NCBI GenBank assembly: GCA_034359265.1 | Contig: CP136897.1 | Coordinates: 21,508,001-21,572,000, forward strand | DNA: 64,000 bases | DNA from: Canna indica | Lineage: Eukaryota > Streptophyta > Magnoliopsida > Zingiberales > Cannaceae | Reading direction: 5' to 3' | In this document: positions 23,830 through 34,400 of the stretch, one piece after another | Numbering within the stretch: position 1 is the first letter of the stretch | Layout: each line of letters begins with the position of its first letter | Notes under the pieces: generated by a model | The model's database searches: none | What the model was told of the DNA's origin: nothing | The model's input: only the letters and a program-made list of their open reading frames with translations | Position numbers and translations under genes: made by a program

Positions 23830-24411
23830 CAGAACATCATGGCTAAGAATCTATTGATTAATTAAATAGGATCGGTTAGCTAGATATATATACATTTCTT
23901 ATGTAGCCGTAGGCGCTATATTAATTCATTGCTACATCTAGCTATTATGTTGTTGCTACCAAATACCAATGTTTGTTTCAAATCTTTCAATTCCTTTTCG
24001 TAGATCCAAATCAATTTTTTTTCTTATCATTCGATAAAAAGATTCTTTCTCTTTCTAAAAAGCAAATTATTTGTGGATGATTTTTATAACTTATTAATAT
24101 AATTTTAGATTTTTTTTTTCATATATTCATTGAAATGTCTTCGTTGAGTATCTTAATGAACATTAATGAAGCAAAAGTACAATTAGTTTCACCATATTTA
24201 TTTATTGTGAAAAAAATTCTTCTCTTGTCTTCGGATCCCAATTTATCAAGCAATTATATATATATATATATTGGGGTTAAATCAGATCAGATTGATTTTA
24301 ATTTTTCCAAAAAAAAACGTAAAAAACGGCACAGAAATTATTATTTATAAAAGAATTCTCTAAGTATTTGTAGAAACAAAATTATGATTTTTTATATAAT
24401 TTAAAATTTTA
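23830..24411. other. AT-rich intergenic stretch
   Basis: It contains a short (TA)n run near 24257-24272. No gene or element ends were found. Confidence 0.5.
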
Positions 24412-25010
24412 ACAATTGTCACGCCCCAACTCAGGGTCACGTGACCGACCAGGGTATACGTGCCTATACCCCGCAGCTTAAACCACGCACATGCCAACTC
24501 AACAAATAATACAGAGAGAAGAAATAACAAGTTTTATTTTAATGAAAAACAAACCAAAATAAAGTTTAATTCAAGTAGCTCAAATGAAATAAAAAGTGCG
24601 GAATAACTTTTAAGTTCAACAGTTCAAAAGTTCAGATACAATAAAACCTAAAATAAATGACATAAATACTCTCAGGGTTACAACTCCAAATCAAGCTAAT
24701 ACAAGTGCATGACTACTACCAAAGGACTCGATTACGACCCTAACTAGGACTGTCGTGAGATCATGCGACTCCTCTGCCCTCCAGCGGCGCCAAGTGCATC
24801 CGACCCATCTCATCGGTCAGACTCTACAAAAAAGAAATCAAACGACAACGGGTGAGTTCAAAGAACTCAGCGAGCGATTTTACCAACACTCACAAATAAA
24901 AATTACAGAGATAACAAGAATGAAATATATCTCTATAGAAGGCAAGGTCACGAAGGTGTGACTAGCTAATAGGCCAACAAGCCACACATGCCCCAAGGCA
25001 TCTAACCCTC

Positions 25011-25116
25011 CAAAGAAGTGCATCAGGCCGAAGCCCACCATGCCCGAAGGCAACAACACATACTAAAGAAGTGCATCGGGCCGAAGCCCACCATGCCCGA
25101 AGACAACATCACATAC
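25011..25116. repeat. 53 bp direct repeat, two copies
   Basis: Two adjacent near-identical units begin AAAGAAGTGCATC and contain GGCCGAAGCCCACCATGCCC, ending ACATACT. A diverged partial copy with ATGCCCCAAGGCA precedes them near 24985. Confidence 0.8.
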
Positions 25117-25402
25117 TAGGATAATCGAGAAAGGCCCTCCGAACTTATCCTAGTATAAGGAACCTCGGGAGCAATCGGGAAAGGCCCTCCGAACTTGCTC
25201 CACGAGACGTGATATCACAAGAGTAATTAGGAAGACCCTCCAACTTCCTCTTTAATTTAAGACATCACAGGAATAATTGGGAAAGGCCCTCCGAACTTAT
25301 TCATCTAAAAATCACCTCGGGGATAATCGGGAAAGGTCCTTCGAACTTATCCCATGAGGCCAAGATCAGAACAATCGGGAAAGACCCTCCGAACTTGTTC
25401 TG
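25114..25402. repeat. Array of six hairpins with covarying stems
   Basis: Each unit has a nearly constant 20 nt top, TCGGGAAAGGCCCTCCGAAC, with TCGG/CCGA able to pair inside it. The top is held on a stem whose sequence differs between units while staying complementary. Stems: TACTAGGATAA/TTATCCTAGTA (25114-25155); CTCG+GGAGCAA/TTGCTCC+CGAG (25164-25206); AGAGTAA/TTCCTCT with one mismatch (near 25220-25252); GAATAA/TTATTC (near 25271-25302); CCTC, then GGGATAA/TTATCCC, then GAGG (25315-25359); CAGAACAA/TTGTTCTG (25367-25402). This is read directly from the sequence; any function is unknown. Confidence 0.85.
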
Positions 25403-27225
25403 CAGGTTGGGAATTTGATGTCCAACCACCCGGGCGTAGCCCAAAATCCGACTCCTAATTGAGCTGCTCCGTCATTCTCAAGGATATGATGCATCAAGAC
25501 CTAAGTCAAGATTCTCCTACTATGTCCTAGGGGTGTCCTCATTATGAAGCGTCTCAACACTCCAAACCCGACTCCTATCCCTTAGACCCGTAATGTCATG
25601 AACCTGTGTGGTTTTATTTCATGCATACTTTATAAGTTGGTTCATAACAGATTATGCTCACCCTTAACCCAATTTTAATTATATAATTAAAATTTAGATA
25701 ATCTCAATTAGGGTTTTATTTTAGGGTTTTTTTCTGCCCAGAACTGTTGTGTCTAACCCAAATCTAGTATCCAAAGTGTGTCCTATGTTTCCAAACTATA
25801 TTTTCTGGTCGAAACGATAGGTTACACGACTATATTCACACATATACACACATCACAATAAATAAATTAAAATCAGCACAAATTCATCATCTCAGCACAC
25901 AATTCCAGCGACATGCAATTTGAGCATACTTATAGAATTAAATCCGAAAATTAACATAAATTAACCCCTAAATTACCATTAGGACAGAATACTAATCTCA
26001 GGAATTAATTAACATAAATCATGCTTTTCATCAAGATTAACAAGAACCCACACACTTAAACCAAGAATCAAGCATTAAGATCAAGAACCCCTAATTAGTC
26101 ATTATCAAGATCTTAATCATATCATATGATTTCTACCCAAAAATCACAGATTTAATTCTAAACAAGAAACTCATAATCAAGAATCTCAAATTAGGAGAAT
26201 AGATCAAGATTTCATATCAAAGGAAAACAAGAACACATTCGGGCTTTTCATTGAACACCTTGAGGGCGACCCAGGTTTCCCCCTTGGTTGAGCACCCCTA
26301 GGGTTACCCTAGGGCTGCCGAGCCCCATAGAGGGGAGATTAGGGTCTCCTCAAGCACAATCTCAAGGAAACATGGCAAGAACGCGAAGAACAATCAAGAA
26401 ACGAAACACAAATACCAAGCCGTCAAGAACGACTTCAAGAATCCGATTGAAATCCCGAAGAGAGAGGGTAAATCACTCATCTTAATTGGAAGAAGAACTA
26501 AGGAAGAAATTCCGGATGACGGCCCTCAAATCCGGCTTCAAAAGGCCGATGGCTCAACCTAAGAAAAGGCTCCAAGGGGCGGCGGTTCACTCCAAGCCGC
26601 CTGCTTGGAGAGAGGGAGAGAGAGGAGAAAGAGATTGGCTAGCTCCTCTTGGCTTGGCTCCAAAGGGAAGGAAGAGAGAGAGGGGAGGAAGGGAAGCAGG
26701 CGGCTCGACGGCTTGGCTCACAGGCGGCGACTCCAAGGGGAAGAGGGAAAGCGGGCTGGCGGCTTGGCTCACAAGCGACGGTTGGCTCCCTTTCTCAATC
26801 TCTGGGTTGCTCCAAAATAGGAGCCACAAGCCATGAGGAGGGGGTTTTATACTCCCTCATCAACCCTAACCCCTTAAACCCTTAACCCACAACCCGCATC
26901 CACTTTAAGCCAAAACCAAAACTCGCTAATCTGATAGACTTAAATAATTTAATTAAACTCATTCTAATAAATCACAAGTACTTAATTAAATACACTCACA
27001 TGAACATAATTAACAATTATGCACACACAAAATCAAATCTAAATAATTTCAACTACCAAAGCCTAAACTTCATAAATTCATAAATTCATATCCTACTTAC
27101 CCGAGCTCGCAAGCTTGCTCCGGACCATGAGTCGATTCGACTCATCCACGAACTAGTCTGCTAGGCTAGCAAATACACATAAGAGGAAAAATAATAAATT
27201 TAAATATCTAGGATATTACAACAAT

Positions 27226-27439
27226 AAATGTAAAATAGTCTAACAAAGAAAATGAGAAGAAAAAATAGATAATAAATGAATAGTATATGATAGGAAAACA
27301 AATGAGAAGAAAAAGTATATATAATTTTTTATTCAGTGTACGTCGGATATAATGAGTTCCAAACTCTGATATGATGATAACATGACTCCAATGAAACAAA
27401 GTGAATGTCTCACATGAGACTACGTACAGTAGAAAACAC
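27226..27439. other. AT-rich gap between two LTR-family copies
   Basis: Includes a stretch (ATAATAAATGAATAG ... TTCAGTGTACGTCGGATATAA) resembling the Harbinger MITEs near 45210 and 61360, perhaps a decayed copy. No gene. Confidence 0.4.
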
Positions 27440-27935
27440 AAGTCAAATCACCTTGTGCCTCGGCTCTCTAACTGCGACTTGGGGAAATCTCCTCGCTGAG
27501 CTTGTGTCGCCAACCGCATCAAGCACCTTGTGTCTCACCTGAACCTGCACACAAAGGCAGGAGGGCGTGAGTTTACGACTTAGTTAGTGGCATGGTAACA
27601 CTAGCCCTTTCAAACACAATCAACCTAACCAGATATCATAAGCAATAACATGATAACATGTTGAATTCATGATACACTGATCTCAGTATACGACCAGTCA
27701 GGTCATGACATTAAGTAATAATAACTACGACATCATAACGTAAATATGACATCACATATTAGCATGGCGCGCATCCCTAACCATCATGCTATCATATCTT
27801 CAACTCACGAGACACGCGCACTAGTCACTGTAAGCCCCTCGAGTCGCTGTCCGACACGATTGGGAATATCCCTCCAACCAACCACATATGATAGGTTGTT
27901 AGGGTGGCCTCTTGTCATGCTACCCAGCCCAACAT

Positions 27936-28115
27936 CATCTCTTCGGGGCATCCCCTCCTGTCACCAGATGGGTTTCTAGAGCCGTCTCTTCGGGGCACTC
28001 CCCCGTCACCGGTCATAATATCATATCTCTCCACCGCCGTCTTTTCGGGGCACTCCCCTGTCAACGGATGGACTTTCGGAACCATCTCTTCGGGACACTC
28101 CTCATCACGGGTCGA
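27936..28115. repeat. Four-unit repeat with weak hairpin potential
   Basis: Units share TCTCTTCGGGGCACTCCCC with variable flanks. CGGGG/CCCC can pair in the core. Outer flanks CATCT/AGATG (unit 1) and CCGT/ACGG (unit 3) are complementary, while units 2 and 4 are weaker. It occupies a similar place in the element to the hairpin array of copy 2. Confidence 0.6.
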
Positions 28116-29495
28116 AATCTCAAGTCACCAACCACATGCATTAAGTGTGGAATATAACAATAGTAGTGCATATATATACCATTTCATTACATAGCCAAAT
28201 ACTCAAAAAAATCTCAGGGATAAATGCTATCCTATCATAGTATAATATGTACCATCATCATTAAATGAAAACAATCCATAAATAAGGACTTGAGAAATTT
28301 CTCAACACTTTAGCCAATTTCTAAGCATCTCAAAAACATTAATAAATATACTTTTGGCGCTACTATCAAACCCACAATTCTTGATATATTGACTACAGAA
28401 GTTACACATTTAATATGTCCACAACATATACTAACCCTCTCTTAAGTTTCAAGCCATTTGGATGACGAATCGATCACAAAATAATGTGACTAACATGTCA
28501 TTCTAGATTTCTGCAATCACAAGCAGATTTCACAAATTTAACTAGTTATTTTGTAAAATTTATAAACCCATCAATTCTTATCCCAATTACCTCAGAATTC
28601 ACTCGTAAGCCAACCTACTAACTTTCCCCAAAGTTTCGTTGGCGTAGGATGACGACTCGCCCTCCGAATGTTGTGCCAAACACACCAACTTAATACAAAA
28701 ACTGCTAAGTGCAGAAATGACAGATTCATCATGCCTTTTTGGAAAATTTCTAAACCCTTCAAATCGGCTCAGAGTTCGATGAAATTTGATATCAGGATAA
28801 CATACTACCTAGTAACTGTCCCCAAAATTTTGCATCAATCAGAAGACACATTGGTCTCCAAACTATATCTCAAACATGTCTACAAAAGAATTCTGGACAT
28901 ATTGCACAATTTTAGTCTTTAACCTTATAACTATATAACCGTAGGGTCTCCGGTCCTTAAACTTGTCCAAAACATCCATACACACCTCCCACACATATGT
29001 CGATCACCTACCAATATACATGTTTAGAAACATAATTTGGAAATTAGGCCATACATATGTGGGTGTGGTATTTCACCAAACACTTGGTGAGCACGATCAT
29101 ACACCCCACCATGTGCCATGCGACACTGTCCAAGGGACTTTGGGCCGTCAAAAGTAAGTCCCGACCGTCCCCAATCACCTCAACAAATCCTCTTAACTTA
29201 GTGACCAACAACTAGGGTCTACCCTCCGATTTTAGGGTTGCCATCCACAATGAAAATAAAGAGAGTTTTTTCCTCCCAAACTCAATAAAAAACATAGTAT
29301 AAGACCTCATCTTGAGGGAATTCATCCACAAGGGTAATTCACCATCAAACAACCCCTAAGGACCCTCAATTATGGCTCTAAGAACCGGCCCCTAGGATCC
29401 CTAGGGCTGCACTAAACTAAAATATAACATGGGAATCAAATCTCATGCCAAGGAACCAAAGAATTACTCAAGAAAACCAAGAAAATCTTGCAAGA

Positions 29496-30796
29496 TGTTG
29501 GCCCAAGGGTTCCCCTTTGGCTTCGATATCTATTTTGATGATAACAAACATGTATTTAATATATGTGTGAAGTTTTGAGTTCAGGTTGAGGTTGCGATCA
29601 GCACGCGAACTTCGCTCGGAGAATCGCAAAAATCATCAAAAAAGGCTCGGATGTAGATTAAGTAGATTCTTTATAATATATCCCTAGGATCTCATCCAAG
29701 CCTATATATAAAGTTATCCAAGTCAAAACTTGGTAACAAAACCCATGAAAAGCGTGTAACAAAACAAATGTAAAAAATCAGCCTCAGCAAGGCAAAAAAA
29801 TGACAGTAGCCACTTCGATCGATCGGTCGGTCGACCGAACAAGGCCAAAAATTGGGGTGGCTACTTATGTCGACCGATTGATCGATCGAACAAGGCCAAA
29901 ATTTGGCAGTGGCTAATTTGGTCGATCGATTGGTCGACCGAACAATAGAGGATTTAATCGCGATTAATTCGATTGATCGAACATGGTTGTAGAAAGGCAG
30001 AATGCTAGCGGTTGCTGGGCGGTCGATTGATCGGTCGACCGATGATCGACCGGCAAGCGATCGATCGGCATCCAACGGGTAGAAAAATGCCCGTTGGAGC
30101 ACTGTTCCATTTGAGGGGTTATAAATACCCCTCACCAACCTTCATTAATCCTTCTCAACCATTGATTAAAGCTTTCAAAGAGAGATTTGTGCCTTCCAAG
30201 CTTGATTCGCTCGCGCTTGCTTCTCCAATTGATGATTTCTCTCAAGCGCTCATCTTCCCTTGACTCCGGCTTCGATTCAACCTCAACATCTTGTGGAGTT
30301 GGAGGCATTGAAGGCTTTAAAAAGAGCTCTTACTTGTGGTTTAATCTTTAGCTCTTTTCATTATAATTTTACTTGTTGCTTGAACTTATTTTTCATTGAT
30401 TAGCTTGCTAGGTGTGCTAGTGTAAACACTTAGGGTTTACTTTGTAGAATTGTGTTTTGCCTAGGTGAATAGTTTTGAGGAGTTCTCAAAGGGTTGAGAA
30501 CCGAGTCCTCGGTTGTATTCAAAGGGAAACACAAGATCTATAAAGGATTTGATTAGAAATCCTTGGTGCGGAGCCAAGGTAGTGGAGTAGGCGGTTGGCC
30601 GAACCACTATAATTTCTTGAGTTTGCATTGCCTTGTGTAATTGCTTATAATTGTGTTTCACACTCGCTAATGAACATCGTGTAATTGCACTTACTTTCGG
30701 TTGAAGGTGGAATTGACTTAAAAGAAATTGAAGTAGAAGTAAAAAGTCACCCAACACTATTCAACCCCCATTTCTAGTGTGGCTATTCAATCAACA
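29496..30796 (+). repeat. Copia 5' LTR
   Basis: 1,301 bp, TG...CA. It contains the palindrome cluster at about 29815-30065 and, after it, a likely transcription region (TATAAATACCCC, 30120-30131). It differs from the 3' LTR at several percent of positions by eye. Confidence 0.88.
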
Positions 30797-30797
30797 A

Positions 30798-30810
30798 TTG
30801 GTATCAGAGC
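30798..30810 (+). other. Primer-binding site (initiator tRNA-Met)
   Basis: TTGGTATCAGAGC begins one base after the 5' LTR and is complementary to the 3' end of plant initiator tRNA-Met, the usual copia primer. Confidence 0.85.
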
Positions 30811-30853
30811 AAGATTGTAGGATTAGGTTTAACCATCTACCCTATAATTTAGA

Positions 30854-32436
30854 ATGACTAGTGAAATCCAACTAGCTCAAGGGTCCTCTACTCATACTCC
30901 ACCATTGTTCGATGGAAACAACTATGCCTATCGGAAGATACGCATGAATGGCTTCCTACAATCACTAGGCATGGATGTATGAAGAATGATTCAAGTAGAG
31001 TATAAGCAATCAACTAAGTATATTGATGAGTGAGATCAAGAAGAAATTAAACTCTTTAATGCAAATGCAAAGGCCGCCAATGCACTATATTGTGGCCTAT
31101 CAATTAATGAGTTTAATAGAATTTCTATGTGTAACTCTGCATATGAACTTTGAAAAGTCTTAGAGACTACACATGAAGGGACTTTACAAGTTAAAGAATC
31201 TAAGATAAACCTACTCATGCATGATTATGAAATGTTCAAGATGTTATCACATGAATCTATTGATGTCATGTATGCTCGCTTTCAAAATATTACAAATGGA
31301 TTAGCTAACCTTGATAGAGATATAAGGGAAGAGGAGAAGGTAAGGAACCTCCTTCGTTCCCTTCCAAAAGCTTGGGAGCCCAAGGTTATCGCAATCATGA
31401 AAGCAAAGGATACGAGCACCTTGAAGATCACCGAGCTCATTGGGTCTCTCATGACACATGAGACCCATATGAAGCAATACAAGGAGAAAGATGCTCCCAA
31501 AGGCAAGACCATTGCCTTAAAAGCATCACACCGGGGTGAAGAACCCTCATCATCTAAGGAAGAGACGGATGGGTTTGAAGAGATGGCGATGTTGGCAAGA
31601 AGATTCATGAGTTTCATGAGAGGAGGCATGAGGAAGGGAAGAGGAGGTTGCACATGCTTCAATTGTAACAAAATCGGGCATCTAAGGAATGATTGCCCAC
31701 TTCTCAATATGGCTTCCACCTCCAACCCTCACAAGAAAGACAAATACAAGAAGAAGAAGAAGAAGGCAATGATGGCTTCATGGGATTAAAGCAAGTCTTT
31801 GTCAAGTGAAGAAGACTCCAAGAGTGAAAAGACAAATCTTTGCCGCATGACAAATGACAACGAGGTAAGATTTATATTTGGCGAGCTTTCATTTACGCAA
31901 GAAGAACTAGAAAATGAATTTGATCAAATGCATGATGAATTTAATGCTATTAGGAAAAAGTTTAAAGAGCTTAAAAAGGACAACAAATCTTTAGAGCTTG
32001 AAAATGATAACTTGCTACTTTTATGCAAGGCATTAAGGAAAGAAGTAGAATATACCCTTAAGGAAGAGAAGCATGCCTTAGATGATGCTAAGAAAAACTA
32101 GAAAATGAAAATGAAAAGTTGGAAAATGAAAATAAGTTCTTAAGTGATAAAGTAGAACACTTGAATGATAGCATGCTAAACTTAAAAAAAGAACTTTGCA
32201 TGCTAAATGAAAAAATGACAACCCTACAAAATGTCATACCTAAGATTGTACATGCTAGAAAGTCATCAAACAATCATGCCCATGCACACTTCCATGCTCA
32301 CACACATAACCCAAGAAAGTTTAATGGAAGTTGCTTTTCATGTGGTATTTTTGGCCATATGATTAGAGATTGTGCACTAAGAAGGAACCCTCATGCTAGA
32401 TTCACTTGGGTTCCTAAGATGACTAACACTCAATGA
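30854..32436 (+). pseudogene. Copia Gag, broken
   Basis: It starts at ATG 30854 (MTSEIQLAQGSSTHTPPLFD), with an N-terminal copia Gag segment. Stops lie in frame near 30977, 31029 and 31151. From 31217 the frame is open through the UBN2-type core (NLLRSLPKAWEPKVIAIMK) and a zinc knuckle (CFNCNKIGHLRNDC, about 31660). A stop at 31787 is followed by a Lys/Glu-rich coiled-coil region in the same frame. A frame change near 32100 leads to a second knuckle (CFSCGIFGHMIRDC, about 32336). Gag forms the particle and binds RNA. Two knuckles and a long coiled coil fit Sirevirus Gag. Confidence 0.82.
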
Positions 32437-32521
32437 CCCAAGAAGATTTGAGTACCTAAAATTGTCTCTTCTCCTTTTGTAGATGGAGAAGTATCCTCAA
32501 GCAAGTAGAAGCACATGAATA

Positions 32522-32658
32522 TTGGATAGTAGTTCCTCAAAACACATGACAGGTGATATCAATCTTTTCGCAACCCTATCAAGCAAGGATGGTGGACATG
32601 TGACATTTGGAGATAATGCCAAAGGTAAGATTATTGGCATTGGTGAAATAGCTAGGTA
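32522..32658 (+). pseudogene. Copia protease, 5' part of pol
   Basis: The frame reads LDSSSSKHMTGDINLFATL, where the copia protease active site is normally D-S/T-G; here it is DSS, so it is probably inactive. The frame continues into HVTFGDNAKGKIIGIGEI and is cut by the nested element at 32664. It resumes at 39955 with NVLLVDGLKHNLISISQL, which shows precisely where pol was split. Confidence 0.8.
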
Positions 32659-32663
32659 TACTC

Positions 32664-34206
32664 TGTTGGTCGAGATGGCAACACTAGAGGGGGGGGGGGG
32701 GGGTGAATAGTGTGTTAACTAAATTAATTAGTCTAAATTCAATTTTAAACGTTTCTCAAATCGTTTAGGCAAATTGCAATTTTACGATTGGATGCGGAAG
32801 CAATATAAACAATTAATCACAAATAGAATATCAATGCAAATACACAAATTTATAGTGGTTCGGCCCCAATGCCTACTCCACTACCTAAGCACCCCGCTTA
32901 GAATTTTCAAACTAGGTTTACTAGATTAATTCTTATTTCCCTTACAATGAGGACTTTGACTCGAAGAGTCACACTCTCGACCTAAGGCACTTCTACACCC
33001 GGAAGTCTCTGCCTTCTTATCAATAGCACTCTTCCACCTTAACCCTAAGGGATATCTCAACTAATCATAGTAAAACTAAATTTACACAAGTGACTTTACA
33101 CCTTCACAATAAGGTAACCACTTCCACTCAAGACCTAACAACCTAGGTCTTACTCAAACTCAACTCCAAGAAAAAACACGTTCAAATAACGGTTAAAATT
33201 ACAATGAAAAGAGCTTAGAATAAAACCAAGAATAAATGCTCTTTCCCAAGCCTTGGAAACTCCAACTCACTGAGTCGTAGAGCTCGAATCAATTCCCGAG
33301 TTGAGGCAGAGTGTGCACTTGAAGAAGTTGTTCGCGGAAGAACCGAGCACAAGCAATTAATCTTTTGGAAGGCTTAAAAATCTCCTTTGAATGCTCAATT
33401 TAATCTGTAACAATGAGAGGAGAGAGGTTAAAATGAGTTAGAAGAGGTATATTTATACACTCTCAAAGAAACGACAGCTCAACGGGTAGAAAACTATCTG
33501 TTACAGCCGCTCGATCGATTGGCCGATCGATCGACTGCTTAGAGCGACCACTGCCTATTCTCTCTGTGCGGTCGATCAACGGGTCAACCGCCAGACACAA
33601 ATCTTGCATTCCCTTAATTCGGTCGACCGACGCAAGTTGCGACTTCAGCTATCCACAGTTTGGTCGACTGATCAGTCGACCGACAAGGCTACTGCCCATT
33701 TTTGGCTTCGGTCGATCGACCGAAGTAACCCACTGCCTATTTTTACCCATCTTCGGTCGACCAACCGATTGACCGAGAGGCTACTGCCAATTTGCGGCAT
33801 TCTTCGATCGACCGACCGGTCGACCGAGATGGCTTCTGCCATTTTCCTAATCCTATTCGGTCGACCGAACATAGGTTGATATTGATTTTTCAGCCATTTT
33901 TCTTGCGCGCTTCATTTTCGAGTTTCGGCCTTCAACGTGCGTCATCTTGAAGAGCTTTCCATGTGTTCTTTAGACTTGTCCAAGACGTCTTTGGTGCACA
34001 CGTCGATCTTCGAGAAATTTCCGCGACGAACCCGAGCGCGACGAGCAATGTCCTTTTGATTTTCTGATTTCTTTCGATTTATTCGATCGAGGACATCGAA
34101 CACTAACCAATATGGAACCTGAAAGATTTTTCAATGAAATATTAGTTTCATGTTTGTTATCATCAAAACCGAGATTAAGACTAAGGTTGAAAATCTTAAG
34201 CCAACA
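32664..34206 (-). repeat. 3' LTR of the gag-only element
   Basis: 1,543 bp on the + strand from TGTTGGTCGAGATGG to AAGCCAACA. It has a G-run near 32690 and a longer palindrome cluster (33500-33870) than its partner LTR, which explains the length difference of about 100 bp. Confidence 0.88.
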
Positions 34207-34400
34207 ATCTCCCTTTTTTTTTATGATGACAAACATCTTTAAGAAAATATATACATTAAAGCATAGAGGATATTATCTAAGGGATTTCTCCCCCTATCAA
34301 CATGCATATCTATGAAAATAAACTCCCTCTATCTATATGCATGGTCTTATATTTTCCTCCTTTTACCTATAATTTTCCCCCTTTTACCTATAATTTTCTC
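34207..34400 (-). other. Polypurine tract and accessory polypurine tracts
   Basis: The minus strand reads A9GGGAGAT directly before the LTR (34207-34222). More purine tracts lie at 34287-34298 (GATAGGGGGAGA), 34321-34333 (GATAGAGGGAGTT) and 34355-34400. Multiple tracts of this sort are a described Sirevirus trait. Confidence 0.75.

Larger units (their letters stand above)
24417..27220. mobile_element. Solo LTR of TGTCAC...TTACA family, copy 2 (2,804 bp)
   Basis: It starts TGTCACGCCCCAACTCAGGG and ends CTAGGATATTACA. Exact ACAAT duplications flank it (24412-24416, 27221-27225). It has no open frame of retroviral type. It contains direct repeats at 25011-25116 and a six-unit hairpin array at 25114-25402. 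Frames at 26486-26885 lie in a purine-rich region and look non-coding. The unusual length for an LTR and the lack of any internal region leave open that it is a large non-autonomous element. Confidence 0.8.

Noticed and set aside
19681..23850. Target duplication of the LINE
   Set aside because: I compared the flanks of the T-run and the 5' edge and found no convincing repeat; the 5' boundary is uncertain.
25114..25402. Possible CRISPR-like array because of regular repeats with variable spacers
   Set aside because: Plant nuclear DNA; the variable parts are complementary pairs around each repeat rather than independent spacers, and no cas genes exist.
26486..26885. Overlapping Arg/Gly-rich frames on both strands
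   Set aside because: Purine-rich repeats (GAGAGAGGAG) in a solo LTR keep several frames open at once; there is no domain or codon pattern.
27400..27440. TGTCTCACATGAGAC as a possible start of LTR-family copy 3
   Set aside because: It is a short palindrome without the following family sequence, and its 5 bp flank does not match AAATA after 45201.
30798..30810. Match to initiator tRNA-Met (also at 38495 and 52721)
   Set aside because: Only the 12-15 bases complementary to the tRNA 3' end occur, directly after LTRs, so these are primer-binding sites and not tRNA genes.
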